From Streptomyces parvus (GTDB lineage Bacteria; Actinomycetota; Actinomycetes; Streptomycetales; Streptomycetaceae), in NCBI RefSeq assembly GCF_014648875.1, contig NZ_BMRY01000001.1:479304-543303 (forward strand): a stretch of DNA of 64,000 bases. The letters run 5' to 3'. Within the stretch, counting starts at the first letter, position 1; every line of letters starts with the position of its first letter. The notes under the pieces were generated by a model. The model did no database searches. It had not been told where the DNA came from and saw only the letters and a program-made list of their open reading frames with translations. A program made the translations under genes and the position numbers. Below are positions 1 through 8,994 of the stretch, in pieces.

Positions 1-280
1 GCAGCACCCGTACGGTGCAGTTGCCCGAGTCCGCCACCCGCTCGCCGGCCCAGTGCACCCCGTCGCCGTCCGTCCGGAACCGTACGGTCTCGCCCTCCGC
101 GACCCCGTCCCGCAGGAAGGGCACGTTGTCCACCCGCGCGGTGTCCGGGCCGAGCCGCGTCGCCCACAGCCCCTCCGTCTCGTACGGCAGCGGCCCGTCC
201 TCGCGCGGGGCCAGCCGGAACCAGACCTTGATCTGATCGGCTTCGCCGGACGGGCGCTCCGGGCGGGCGGGGGAACTCAT
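1..280 (-). CDS. DUF4265-type protein, partial (3' end off window)
   Basis: The gene reads leftward from an ATG at 280 and is still open at base 1, so only about 93 N-terminal residues are visible. The protein has an early KVWFRL stretch, then ETEGLWATRLG and VDNVPFL. This resembles the start of DUF4265 proteins, small cytoplasmic proteins of unknown function common in Streptomyces. The ATG was chosen because the next upstream ATG (288) is out of frame and no other in-frame start was seen. It is transcribed divergently from the GH55 gene. Function is unknown, and the family call rests on recalled motif similarity only. Confidence 0.6.
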   Translation of the reverse strand, partial: MSSPARPERPSGEADQIKVWFRLAPREDGPLPYETEGLWATRLGPDTARVDNVPFLRDGVAEGETVRFRTDGDGVHWAGERVADSGNCTVRVL

Positions 281-589
281 GGCCCCATGGTCCCCCGCGC
301 CCGGCACGTCCGCCTGTCCACGACCACCGCCACCACCACGACCAGGCACGGCATCAGCTCCTGAAGTCAGCGCCTGCCACCCATAGCTCCGGTACCGCCA
401 ATTTCCCGACATTCAGGGCCAGTTGTTGGATTCAGCCGCATCTTCCGAGGCTCCTGACGCACACCTCTTGACGCGTACAGGCCCACAGGGGAAACATCGG
501 CGTAACGAGAGAGCGCTCTCCCAGGGCCTCCCCCAGGCTCTCTCGCCCGTTCGTCGTGCACATGTACCACGACCCAGGAGACGTACCTC
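281..589. other. Divergent intergenic region upstream of GH55 gene
   Basis: This stretch separates the leftward DUF4265-type gene from the rightward glucanase. No convincing ORF is seen. It holds a possible -35 element (TTGACG near 468), the GAGAGCGCTCTC palindrome described separately, and a ribosome binding site (AGGAG, 576-580) for the ATG at 590. Confidence 0.5.
509..520. promoter_or_regulatory. Perfect 12-bp palindrome GAGAGCGCTCTC, probable LacI-type operator
   Basis: GAGAGCGCTCTC lies about 70 bp before the GH55 start codon. It shares the GAGCGCTC core of the CebR operator (TGGGAGCGCTCCCA) that controls cellulose genes in Streptomyces, but the outer bases differ. A LacI-family repressor sensing a glucan breakdown product is the likely binder. 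Whether that is a CebR homologue encoded elsewhere or another repressor cannot be told here. Confidence 0.6.
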
Positions 590-2374
590 ATGCATGCTCC
601 CCCCACTCCCCCCACCGCCCCACGCACCCGCCTCCGCACCCGGGCCCTCGGATTCGCCGCGCTCGCCGTGGCGATGCTGATGTCCGTGCCCACGGCCCAG
701 ACCGCCTTCGGCGAGGAGGCCAAGGCCGTGCCGGGCGGCGGCGACCTCGGGCCGAACGTCCATGTCTTCGACCCGTCGACGCCCGATATCCAGGGCAAGG
801 TCGACGAGATCTTCAAGAAGCAGGAGTCCGCGCAGTTCGGCCTCGACCGCCACGCGCTGATGTTCAAGCCGGGCACGTACGACAACATCAACGCGCAGAT
901 CGGCTTCTACACCCAGATCGCGGGGCTCGGCCTCAACCCGAACGACACCACGTTCAACGGTGATGTGACCGTCGACGCGGGCTGGTTCGACGGCAACGCG
1001 ACGCAGAACTTCTGGCGTTCGGCGGAGAACCTGACGCTCAACCCGGTCTCCGGCACCAACCGCTGGGCGGTCTCCCAGGCGGCGCCCTTCCGCCGGATGC
1101 ACGTCAAGGGCGGGCTGAACCTCGCCCCCGACGGTTACGGCTGGGCCAGCGGCGGCTACATCGCCGACTCCAAGATCGACGGCGAGGTGGGCCCGTACTC
1201 GCAGCAGCAGTGGTACACCCGCGACAGCTCGGTCGGCGGCTGGGTCAACGGCGTCTGGAACATGACGTTCTCGGGCGTCGAGGGCGCACCGGCCAACAGC
1301 TTCCCCGAGCCGCCGTACACCACGCTGGAGACCACACCCATCTCGCGCGAGAAGCCCTTCCTCCACCTCGACGGGGACGACTACAAGGTCTTCGTCCCGG
1401 AGAAGCGTGAGAACGCGCGTGGCGTCTCATGGGCCGACGGCACCCCGGCCGGCGAGTCGATCCCGCTGGACCGGTTCTACGTCGTGAAGGAGGGGGCGGA
1501 CGCCGCCACGATCAACGCGGCCGTGGAGCAGGGCCTCCACCTGCTCTTCACGCCCGGCGTCTACCACATCGACGAGACGATCAACATCAATCGCGCGGAC
1601 ACCGTGGCCCTGGGCCTCGGCCTGGCCACGATCATCCCGGACAACGGGGTGACCGCGATCAAGGTCGGTGACGTGGACGGCGTGAAGCTCGCGGGCCTCC
1701 TGGTAGACGCGGGCCCGGTGAACTCCGAGACGCTGATCGAGGTCGGCCCCGAGAACGCCTCGGCCGACCACTCCGCCAACCCCACGTCACTGCAGGACGT
1801 GTTCGTGCGGATCGGTGGCGCGGGCCCCGGCAAGGCGACCACGAGCATCGTCGTCAACAGCGACGACACGATCATCGACCACACCTGGGTGTGGCGGGCG
1901 GACCACGGTGAGGGCTGGGGCTGGGAGACCAACCGGGCCGACTACGGGGTCCGGGTGAACGGTGACGACGTCCTGGCGACCGGGCTGTTCGTGGAGCACT
2001 TCAACAAGTACGACGTGGAGTGGTACGGCGAGCGCGGCCGCACGATCTTCTTCCAGAACGAGAAGGCGTACGACGCCCCGAACCAGGAGGCGATCCAGAA
2101 CGGCGACACGAAGGGCTACGCGGCCTACCGGGTCGACGACTCGGTCGAGCAGCACGAGGGCTGGGGCATGGGCAGCTACTGCTACTACAACGTCGACCCG
2201 ACGATCATCCAGGAGCACGGCTTCAAGGCCCCGGTGAAGCCCGGTGTGAAGTTCCACAGCCTGATCGTGGTCTCGCTCGGCGGCAACGGCCAGTACGAGC
2301 ACGTCATCAACGACGTCGGCTCCCCGACGTCGGGCACGGAGACGGTCCCGTCCCCGGTGGTGAACTTCCCTTAG
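590..2374 (+). CDS. Secreted GH55 exo-beta-1,3-glucanase
   Basis: This 594-residue secreted enzyme probably removes sugar from laminarin-like beta-1,3-glucan outside the cell. A basic N-terminus and hydrophobic stretch ending near residues 30-42 form a Sec signal peptide. The mature part matches, as I recall it, the biochemically studied GH55 enzyme SacteLam55A of Streptomyces sp. SirexAA-E almost throughout (e.g. FDPSTPDIQGKVDEIF, NATQNFWRSAENL, ADHGEGWGWETNRADYG). Glu469 (FVEHFNKYD) and Glu491 (FQNEKAYD) are 22 residues apart. That is the spacing of Glu480 and the catalytic acid Glu502 in that enzyme. A ribosome binding site AGGAG precedes the ATG. Many such proteins carry the misleading name adenylyl cyclase. 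It is a single gene with its own operator and terminator. Confidence 0.9.
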   Translation: MHAPPTPPTAPRTRLRTRALGFAALAVAMLMSVPTAQTAFGEEAKAVPGGGDLGPNVHVFDPSTPDIQGKVDEIFKKQESAQFGLDRHALMFKPGTYDNINAQIGFYTQIAGLGLNPNDTTFNGDVTVDAGWFDGNATQNFWRSAENLTLNPVSGTNRWAVSQAAPFRRMHVKGGLNLAPDGYGWASGGYIADSKIDGEVGPYSQQQWYTRDSSVGGWVNGVWNMTFSGVEGAPANSFPEPPYTTLETTPISREKPFLHLDGDDYKVFVPEKRENARGVSWADGTPAGESIPLDRFYVVKEGADAATINAAVEQGLHLLFTPGVYHIDETININRADTVALGLGLATIIPDNGVTAIKVGDVDGVKLAGLLVDAGPVNSETLIEVGPENASADHSANPTSLQDVFVRIGGAGPGKATTSIVVNSDDTIIDHTWVWRADHGEGWGWETNRADYGVRVNGDDVLATGLFVEHFNKYDVEWYGERGRTIFFQNEKAYDAPNQEAIQNGDTKGYAAYRVDDSVEQHEGWGMGSYCYYNVDPTIIQEHGFKAPVKPGVKFHSLIVVSLGGNGQYEHVINDVGSPTSGTETVPSPVVNFP

Positions 2375-2400
2375 TCCTCTCCGGCTGAGGGAGTCGAACG

Positions 2401-2441
2401 GAAGCGGGGTCCGGCTGCTGGTGAGCGCCGGGCCCCGCTTC
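2401..2441. terminator. Bidirectional terminator hairpin
   Basis: A 14-bp stem (GAAGCGGGGTCCGG pairing with CCGGGCCCCGCTTC, one G-T type mismatch) with a 13-nt loop lies between the convergent GH55 and peptidoglycan-binding-type genes. It is placed to stop both. Confidence 0.8.
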
Positions 2442-2482
2442 GCCGGTCATTCATGGAGAGATGGCGCGGCTGCCGCCGGGCC

Positions 2483-4771
2483 TCAGCCCTCGCCGGTCAG
2501 GCTGATGGTGACCGTGCGCTCGGCCGGGGTCGTGCCGGTCAGGGCGGTCTTCATCGCCTGCGCCACGTCGTCCGGGCCGACCTGGTGCTTCTTTCCGTCG
2601 GCCTTGACGGCCATGATGCCGTCGAAGACGCCGTCGAGAAGCGTGTCGATCGCCTTCTTGTCGTAGACGTCGACCAGTCGGCCGTCCACCGGCTTCATGG
2701 ACAGGATCTGCGGCAGCGACCGGGCCGGGCCGAACTGGATCTGCTTGGGACCGGCCTTGATGGTGATCAGGCCGGACATCGCGGGCTGGGCGAACTCCTT
2801 CATCGCCCGGTCCAGTTCGGCCTTGGTGATGGTGGGTTCGCTGGTGGTGACGGGAAGCTCGACCACGTTGGCCTTCCCGGTCTGCACCTGGGCGCGGTAG
2901 GCGTCCCGGACCGAGATCAGGGACTGGCCGGCGTCCAGCGTCTTGCCCGGCTTGCCCGGCACCGCCACGGCCTTGTTCGGCTCGAAGCGGATCGTGCCGT
3001 CGTTGGCAGAGCCGGAGGCGCCCGCCAGGTCGGTCAGCGCCACGCCGAGCTTCTCCTCGTCGACCGGGATCACCGGGTCGGCGGGGCGCTCCCCGCCGAA
3101 CAGCGAACCGATCACCGAGACGGGGTTGTAGTCGCTGCCCGCCGCGCCGCGCACGGTCTCCTGGCTGTCCAGGGTGAGGCCGGCCTTCTCGGGGTCGAGC
3201 TTCTCCTCCTTGCCGTCCACGGACAGCGTCAGAGGCGTCTTGGCCCGCTCACCGAGGGCGGCTTCGAGCTTGGTGACCGCCTCCTCCTTCGTCCCGCCGC
3301 CGATGTCGACGCCGAGCACTGTGGTGCCCTTCGGGACCTCGGCGTGGTTCAGCAGGAGGCCCGCCCCGTACGCGATACCGAGCAGGACGACCGCGGCGAC
3401 CCCGAGCAGGACCAGCTTGGAGCGGCCCTTCTTCGCGGGGGCGGCGGGGGCCGGCGCGGTCTGCGACGCGGGGCGCGGGGCTGCGGGACCCGGCGTGGGA
3501 ACACCCGGTCCGCCCGGTCCGCCGGGACCTCCGTGGCCCGTCACCGGGGCGCCGGGGGTGCCCGGCCCGCCCGGGAAGGTGGCGCGCGGTTCGCTGGGCA
3601 CCACGGGGATGCCGCTCGTCAGCGTGTCACCCGAGACATGGCCGCCGGGGCCGGGCTCGGGCGCCGGGGCCTGCGGCGTGAGGATCGCGGTGTCGTCGGA
3701 CATCCGGGGCGGTACGCCGCCGGGGGTGCCCGGGACCATCGGGCCGGGGCCGCCGAGGCCCGGGACGCCGTCGAGGTTCGGGGTCAGCGAGGAGGTGCCG
3801 GTGACCGGTCCCGTGGTGGGGCCGGACGGGCCGGGCGTACGCACTCCGGGGCCGGGGGTGGCACGCGGGCCGCCGCCGGGGGGCTCGGTGCCGTAGCTGT
3901 CGAGCGCGCTGCGGGCGGGGCCGGAGCCGGGCGCACCCGGTCCGCCGCCACCGGGCTTCGGGGCGTCCGAGAAGTACGGCAGGTCGGGGCGCGAACGGCC
4001 CGCGCCTCCGTCGGGCGCGCCGCCGGGGCCACCCGGACCGGGACCGCCGAGGCCGCCGGAGCCGGGACCGCCCGCACCGGGACCGCCGGAGGCCGGGCCA
4101 CCGGGACCGCCCGCACCGGGACCACCGGAGGCCAGACCGCCGAGGCCGCCCGAACCCGGGCCGCCCGCGCTCGGACCACCGGGGCCACCCGGACCGCCGG
4201 GCGCACCCGCACCCGTGCCCGGACCGCCCTGGCCCGGCGCCGCCGGTCCGGCGGCCGGGGCCTTGCGCGGGGCGAACCAGTCGCTGCCGCTCTTCTCCCG
4301 GGCCGGCTTCTCCGCGGGCGCCGGGTCGGCGGCCGGGCCGCCGTCCCGTGACCGGTCCGCGGGCGCGCCGCCGTTCGGGCCGCCGGATCGGTCCGAGGCT
4401 CCGGCACCGGCGCTCGCACCGGGGCCCGGTGCGGTCGGCGGCGTGCCGGGGCGCGGGGTCGCGCCGGTGCGCTCCCTGTCCGAGCCGCCGTCGCCGGAGA
4501 TGTCGCTCGCCGCCATCGGCGTACGCATCACGACCGGCGGGATGGGACGCGAGCCGGGGATGTTGATCCGGATGCGCGTCGTCAGCGTCGTCTCGGTCTT
4601 CGGTTCCTCGGGCCGGGGCGGATCCACGGATTCCGGGTTCTCGTCAGAGCCGTCCCGCGACGGGTGGAGCGACGGATACTGGCGGGATCCGTACGGCGGC
4701 GTACCCGAGGGGTACGCGGCTCCGCCGCGACCCTGGGGCCCGGAGGACGAACTGTCAGTTTCACGACTCAA
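2483..4771 (-). CDS. Gly/Pro-rich membrane-anchored protein with YoaR-type peptidoglycan-binding domains
   Basis: The protein has 762 residues. Residues 1 to about 450 are low-complexity, rich in Gly, Pro and Ala, with a collagen-like GGPG-type tract near 190-260, and are probably disordered and cytoplasmic. One transmembrane helix follows at about 452-475 (LVLLGVAAVVLLGIAYGAGL). The extracellular part (about 480-762) begins VPKGTTVLGVDIGG and contains repeats of the kind found in YoaR/VanW-associated putative peptidoglycan-binding domains (PG_binding_4). The VanW domain itself is absent. This points to a cell-wall-binding anchor protein. No enzyme activity is suggested. It is a monocistronic gene convergent with the GH55 gene. 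Confidence 0.7.
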   Translation of the reverse strand: MSRETDSSSSGPQGRGGAAYPSGTPPYGSRQYPSLHPSRDGSDENPESVDPPRPEEPKTETTLTTRIRINIPGSRPIPPVVMRTPMAASDISGDGGSDRERTGATPRPGTPPTAPGPGASAGAGASDRSGGPNGGAPADRSRDGGPAADPAPAEKPAREKSGSDWFAPRKAPAAGPAAPGQGGPGTGAGAPGGPGGPGGPSAGGPGSGGLGGLASGGPGAGGPGGPASGGPGAGGPGSGGLGGPGPGGPGGAPDGGAGRSRPDLPYFSDAPKPGGGGPGAPGSGPARSALDSYGTEPPGGGPRATPGPGVRTPGPSGPTTGPVTGTSSLTPNLDGVPGLGGPGPMVPGTPGGVPPRMSDDTAILTPQAPAPEPGPGGHVSGDTLTSGIPVVPSEPRATFPGGPGTPGAPVTGHGGPGGPGGPGVPTPGPAAPRPASQTAPAPAAPAKKGRSKLVLLGVAAVVLLGIAYGAGLLLNHAEVPKGTTVLGVDIGGGTKEEAVTKLEAALGERAKTPLTLSVDGKEEKLDPEKAGLTLDSQETVRGAAGSDYNPVSVIGSLFGGERPADPVIPVDEEKLGVALTDLAGASGSANDGTIRFEPNKAVAVPGKPGKTLDAGQSLISVRDAYRAQVQTGKANVVELPVTTSEPTITKAELDRAMKEFAQPAMSGLITIKAGPKQIQFGPARSLPQILSMKPVDGRLVDVYDKKAIDTLLDGVFDGIMAVKADGKKHQVGPDDVAQAMKTALTGTTPAERTVTISLTGEG

Positions 4772-4946
4772 AGCAGGTTCTCCCGATTGGCTCCGCCGCC
4801 CGTACTTCCCCCATGCCGCAGGCCAGGGGACGGCTCGGCGCGCGCACCACCATACTGGCCGCCGCCGTCGGACACTCCGCGACCGGGTGAAACCTCCACC
4901 CGTGCCTCACACCTGTGGGGGTCGCCGGCGACCCGGACTTGGCACT

Positions 4947-5420
4947 TCATGTACCGGACCGGCCGCTGTGGATGGCTGATTGCGGCACCTTGGAGGTGGT
5001 GGCGCAGATCACAGCGACGGCCGTACCGCCGAGCATGAAGAGCACCAGGCCGAGTTCGTCGCCGAAGACGTAGTCGCCCTCCGGCCGGCCGCTCAGCAGA
5101 AGGAAGACCGTGATGAACCAGCCCGCCGCCGGGGCGAGCGCGCCGATCTGGGTGCGGGTCAGGATCCGGCCGCCGTAGAAGAGGCCCGCGGAGCCGGCCA
5201 GGGCGATGATCAACCCGCCGGGGAACCAGGCCGCTTGGACGAGGGTTCCGGCGAGGGCGACGAGCGCGCCGAGGACCGCGAGGCCCAAGTAGGCGGCGAT
5301 CCGGGCCGGGTTCGGCCGGGCGGCGAAGCCGATGGGCGCGGGCTCCCTGGGGGGTGCGTTCCGTCGCGGCGCGTGGGAGGAGTCCGCGCGGCCTCGGGAC
5401 TTCTTGGGGGTGCCGCTCAT
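4947..5420 (-). CDS. DUF6113-type membrane protein, coupled to mshB
   Basis: This 157-residue protein has a charged Arg/Pro-rich N-terminus (residues 1-40) followed by about four hydrophobic helices ([65 protein letters not shown]). It looks like the DUF6113 proteins that I recall sitting next to mshB in Streptomyces. The ATG at 5420 overlaps the mshB stop in an ATGA arrangement, so translation is coupled. A larger ORF in the same frame (to 6257) is a shadow of mshB and was not used. The role is unknown. The linkage suggests a membrane function connected with mycothiol, but that is inference. Confidence 0.75.
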   Translation of the reverse strand: MSGTPKKSRGRADSSHAPRRNAPPREPAPIGFAARPNPARIAAYLGLAVLGALVALAGTLVQAAWFPGGLIIALAGSAGLFYGGRILTRTQIGALAPAAGWFITVFLLLSGRPEGDYVFGDELGLVLFMLGGTAVAVICATTSKVPQSAIHSGRSGT

Positions 5421-6379
5421 GCCGCGCCTCCTTCGGCGTCCGTGGCGCCTGCGGTGTCCGTGGCGTCGGCGGTGTCCGTGGCGTCGGCGCCCTGGACGCC
5501 CTGGACGCCCGCGAACAGGTCGCTCTCGCGCTCCGGTCCGGCCACGCCGCGAACGCCGCGCACGAGTTGGTAGAACTCGGTCGTCAGCAGGGGCTGGCCG
5601 AGATCGTTGGAGAGGGCGAAGAAGGGGCCGTCCACCGCGATCTGGGTGGCGTGGGCGCGCATCGCCGCCGACTTCGCCCCGGCGTACGCCGATCCGTCGA
5701 TCTCCGCGGTGATCTGCCCCGCTTCGGTCACGCCGGGGACGTCGGCCACGGCGGCGATGCCGGGGAAGGCGTCGGGCGCGGTGGTGCGCAGCCGGTCGAA
5801 GGCGGCCTCCAGCACCTCGCGCTCCACCCGGTTCCAGTAGATCTTGGCGATGGTGTGCGGGGCCCCGGAGCCGTGTGCCGGGTCGGCGGCCAGGTCGGCG
5901 GCGCGCATCGCGACCCGGTGGGCCTGGATGTGGTCGGGGTGGCCGTAGCCGCCGTCCGGGTCGTAGGTGACCAGGACCTGGGGGCGGACCTCGCGGATCA
6001 CCTCGACGAGGTGGGCGGCCGCCTCGTCCACCGGGGTGGACCAGAAGGAGCCGGGGCGGCCGTTCTGTTCGGCGCCCATCATCCCGGAGTCCCGGTAACG
6101 GCCCGCGCCGCCGAGGAAGCGGTGGTCGGTGATGCCGAGCTCCCGCATCGCCGCGGCCAGCTCGCCGACCCGGTGGGGGCCCAGCACGTCGTCCCGGTCC
6201 GCGGTGAGGCGGGCGAGCGGGGGCGGGATGACCTCGCCCTCCTCGCCGAGCGTGCACGTCACCAGGGTGACGTGGGCGCCCTCGGCCGCATACCTGGCCA
6301 TGGTGGCGCCGTTGTTGATCGACTCGTCGTCGGGGTGCGCGTGCACGAGCAGCAGACGGCGGGCGGGGAGGTCCTTCAT
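5417..6379 (-). CDS. mshB: GlcNAc-Ins deacetylase of mycothiol biosynthesis
   Basis: MshB removes the acetyl group from N-acetylglucosaminyl-inositol, the second step of mycothiol synthesis in the cytoplasm. The metal-binding motifs are present: HAHPDDE (His15, Asp17, Asp18) and GYGHPDH (His150), with YDPDGGYG before the second. Length (320 residues) fits the family, apart from a C-terminal tail of alternating Ala/Asp/Thr ([19 protein letters not shown]). The ATG at 6379 is preferred to a GTG at 6388 because GGGTGG lies at a better distance from it. The downstream membrane gene overlaps by ATGA. Confidence 0.93.
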   Translation of the reverse strand: MKDLPARRLLLVHAHPDDESINNGATMARYAAEGAHVTLVTCTLGEEGEVIPPPLARLTADRDDVLGPHRVGELAAAMRELGITDHRFLGGAGRYRDSGMMGAEQNGRPGSFWSTPVDEAAAHLVEVIREVRPQVLVTYDPDGGYGHPDHIQAHRVAMRAADLAADPAHGSGAPHTIAKIYWNRVEREVLEAAFDRLRTTAPDAFPGIAAVADVPGVTEAGQITAEIDGSAYAGAKSAAMRAHATQIAVDGPFFALSNDLGQPLLTTEFYQLVRGVRGVAGPERESDLFAGVQGVQGADATDTADATDTAGATDAEGGAA

Positions 6380-6460
6380 GGGGACCACCCTACGAGCCCG
6401 GAGGCCCCCCGTGCCCCCGCGCCCCCACGCCCGCCCGCCGCCGGTCCTCGGCCGCCCGGG

Positions 6461-6655
6461 TCAGAACTTGATGCTGCTGATCATTCCCGCCACGTTGGTC
6501 GTCAGGTCGGAGATGGTCGGTGCGATGGACGAGCTCGCGATGTAGAACCCGAGCAGCATGCAGACCACCGCGTGCCCTCCCTTCAGTCCGGATTTCCGGA
6601 TCAGCAGGAAGACGATGATCGCCAGCAGCACTACCGCCGAAATCGAGAGCGCCAC
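6461..6655 (-). CDS. Small conserved membrane protein
   Basis: A 64-residue protein begins with GTG at 6655 behind a strong GGAGGTG site (6665-6671). It has two hydrophobic segments: residues 2-20 (ALSISAVVLLAIIVFLLIR) and about 27-50 (GHAVVCMLLGFYIASSSIA). A short polar tail follows, ending SSIKF. Similar short proteins are common and highly conserved in Streptomyces, but no function is known to me. It is divergent from the S9 peptidase and about 80 bp upstream of mshB on the same strand, so it may be transcribed with mshB. Confidence 0.75.
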   Translation of the reverse strand: MALSISAVVLLAIIVFLLIRKSGLKGGHAVVCMLLGFYIASSSIAPTISDLTTNVAGMISSIKF

Positions 6656-6837
6656 GGCGGTTCACCTCCATCGGTACGTTCGGACGGTCGGAACGGGGGT
6701 ACACGCGGTCAGCGGGTTCCTACCCACCGAGCGCTACGGATCATAACTATCCGTGCCAACGCATTGGTCGGGGCACAGCAGCACGAGGGGCGCACGAACC
6801 GTGCCCCGCTGCCGAGTTGCGGGCTAAGTTCGGGGCC

Positions 6838-8964
6838 ATGACCTCGCAGAAGCTGTCCTTTCCCCGCCAGCACGCCCGGACCCAGCGCTTCACTCTCGGC
6901 GCACCTCGCGCCTTCACCGTCTCACCGGATGAGACACGTGTGATCTTCCTCCGGTCCATGTCCGGAACGGACCGGACCACCCGCCTCTGGGTGCTCGACC
7001 CGGTGTCAGGCGAGGAGCGGATCGCCGCTGATCCCGACGTCCTGCTGGGCGGCTCGGCGGAGAAGCTGTCGGCGCAGGAGCGGGCCCGGCGGGAGCGGAC
7101 CCGGGAGGGTTCGGCGGGGATCGTCTCCTACGCGGTGGACGCGGCGGCCGAGTTGGCCGCGTTCGCGCTGTCCGGAAAGGTGTACGTCGCCGAGCTGCGG
7201 GCCGGGACCGCGCGGGCGCTGCCGGTGCCGGGTCCCGTGATCGACCCCCGCCCCTCCCCCGACGGCCGGCGTATCGCGTACGTGGCCAAGGGCGCGCTGC
7301 GGGTGGTGGATGCGACGGGCGAGGGCGACCGGGCGCTGGCCGAGCCGGAGGATCCCCAGGTCACCTATGGTCTGGCCGAGTTCATCGCGGCCGAGGAGAT
7401 GCACCGCTACCGGGGCTTCTGGTGGTCGCCGGAGTCGGACCGGCTGCTGGTGGCGCGGGCCGACGAGAGCCCCGTACAGCGCTGGTACATCGCCGACCCG
7501 GCGCACCCCGAGCGCAGGCCGGCCGAGGTCGCCTACCCGGCGGCGGGGACGCCGAACGCGGAGGTGCGGCTCTTCGTCATGGACCTGGAGGGGGACCGTA
7601 CCGAAGTGGTCTGGGACCGGGAGGCGTTCCCGTACCTGGCCCAGGTGCACTGGTCGTCCGCGGGCGCTCCGCTGCTGCTGGTGCAGGCCCGTGACCAGCG
7701 CAGTCAGCGGTATCTGGCGGTGGACCCGGAGACCGGTGCGACCCGGATCGTCCATGTCGACGAGGACCCGGTGTGGCTGGATCTCTTCCCCGGGGTGCCC
7801 GCGTGGGCGCCGGACGGGCGGCTGGTGCGGATCGCGGACGAGGGCGGTGCGCGGGTGCTGGCGGTCGGGGACCGGCCGCTCACCGGGTCGCAGCTGCACG
7901 TCCAGGCGGTGCTGGACATCGGCGATTCGGACTTCCTGATCTCGGCGGTGGCCGGTGAGGACGCGGTCGAGCCGGAGATCGGACAGATCCATGTGTACCG
8001 GGTCAACGAGCTGGGAATCGAGCGGATTTCCGAAGGGGTGGGTGTGCACTCCGCGGTCCGCTCGGGCGCCCTGTCGGTGGTGGTCTCGGCCGTTCCCGAG
8101 GAGCCCGGAACCGCCGCGTGGGTGGTGCGGGACGGCAAGCGGCTGGTCCGGATCGCGAACTTCGCCCAGGAACCGGTGCTCGCCGCCCGCGTGACGCTTA
8201 CCGAGGGGGGCGCACGGCGGATTCCGTGCGCCGTTCTGCTTCCGTCGAACTACCAGGAGTCGGACGGTCCGCTTCCGGTCCTGCTGGATCCGTACGGCGG
8301 TCCGCACGGCCGCCGGGTGGTCGCCGCCCACAACCCGCACCTGACGTCCCAGTGGTTCGCGGACCAGGGCTTCGCGGTGGTCGTGGCGGACGGGCGGGGC
8401 GCGCCGGGCCGTTCGCCGGCCTGGGAGAAGGCGGTGCGGGACGACTTCACCCTCACCCTGGACGACCAGATCGAGGCGCTGGAGGGGCTTGCGGGGCGGT
8501 TCCCGCTGGATCTGTCCCGGGTGGCGATCCGCGGCTGGTCGTACGGCGGTTACCTGGCGGGCCTCGCGGCGCTGCGCCGCCCGGACGTCTTCCACGCGGC
8601 CGTGGTGGGCGCCCCGGTCACGGACTGGCGGCTGTACGACACCCACTACACCGAGCGCTACCTCGGCGACCCGGCCCGGCAGCCGGAGGTGTACGCGGCC
8701 AACTCCCTGGTCACCGACGACGGGCTGTCCGAGCCCGCTTCCGAGGCGCGCCCGATGATGATCGTGCACGGGCTCGCGGACGACAACGTGGTGGTCGCCC
8801 ACGCCCTGCGGCTGTCCTCGGCTCTGCTGGCGGCCGGACGGCCGCACGAGGTGCTGCCGCTGAGCGGGGTGACGCACATGACGCCGCAGGAGCAGGTCGC
8901 GGAGAACCTGCTCCTGCTCCAGGTGGACTTCCTCAAGCGGTCGCTGGGGATGTCCGGCGCCTGA
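6838..8964 (+). CDS. S9 family peptidase (dipeptidyl aminopeptidase type)
   Basis: This 708-residue serine peptidase has the DPP IV/acylaminoacyl-peptidase architecture. An N-terminal beta-propeller-like half (about 1-440, with MHRYRGFWWSPESD typical of S9B) is followed by an alpha/beta-hydrolase catalytic domain. The nucleophile is Ser568 in GWSYGG. Asp648/649 (LADDN) and His680 (GVTHM) complete the triad. No signal peptide is seen, so it acts in the cytoplasm on short peptides. The ATG at 6838 is preferred to an upstream start at 6817 because homologous proteins begin close to TSQKLSFPRQ. The tandem peptide importers next to it suggest it may process imported oligopeptides. Confidence 0.85.
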   Translation: MTSQKLSFPRQHARTQRFTLGAPRAFTVSPDETRVIFLRSMSGTDRTTRLWVLDPVSGEERIAADPDVLLGGSAEKLSAQERARRERTREGSAGIVSYAVDAAAELAAFALSGKVYVAELRAGTARALPVPGPVIDPRPSPDGRRIAYVAKGALRVVDATGEGDRALAEPEDPQVTYGLAEFIAAEEMHRYRGFWWSPESDRLLVARADESPVQRWYIADPAHPERRPAEVAYPAAGTPNAEVRLFVMDLEGDRTEVVWDREAFPYLAQVHWSSAGAPLLLVQARDQRSQRYLAVDPETGATRIVHVDEDPVWLDLFPGVPAWAPDGRLVRIADEGGARVLAVGDRPLTGSQLHVQAVLDIGDSDFLISAVAGEDAVEPEIGQIHVYRVNELGIERISEGVGVHSAVRSGALSVVVSAVPEEPGTAAWVVRDGKRLVRIANFAQEPVLAARVTLTEGGARRIPCAVLLPSNYQESDGPLPVLLDPYGGPHGRRVVAAHNPHLTSQWFADQGFAVVVADGRGAPGRSPAWEKAVRDDFTLTLDDQIEALEGLAGRFPLDLSRVAIRGWSYGGYLAGLAALRRPDVFHAAVVGAPVTDWRLYDTHYTERYLGDPARQPEVYAANSLVTDDGLSEPASEARPMMIVHGLADDNVVVAHALRLSSALLAAGRPHEVLPLSGVTHMTPQEQVAENLLLLQVDFLKRSLGMSGA

Positions 8965-8994
8965 GCGGCCCGCAGCTCCCCGTCCGCCCCCGGT

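Noticed and set aside
2453..4351. 632-residue plus-strand ORF opposite the Gly/Pro-rich protein gene
   Set aside because: Low-complexity Arg/Gly/Ala translation, antisense to a gene with a clear membrane helix and binding domain. It is an artefact of GC-rich third positions.
4947..6257. 436-residue minus-strand protein in the frame of the DUF6113-type gene
   Set aside because: The first 279 residues are an Arg/Pro-rich shadow of mshB. The real start is the ATG at 5420 overlapping the mshB stop.
7006..8877. 623-residue minus-strand ORF across the S9 peptidase gene
   Set aside because: Antisense shadow with no recognisable motif. The plus-strand frame has the intact catalytic triad.
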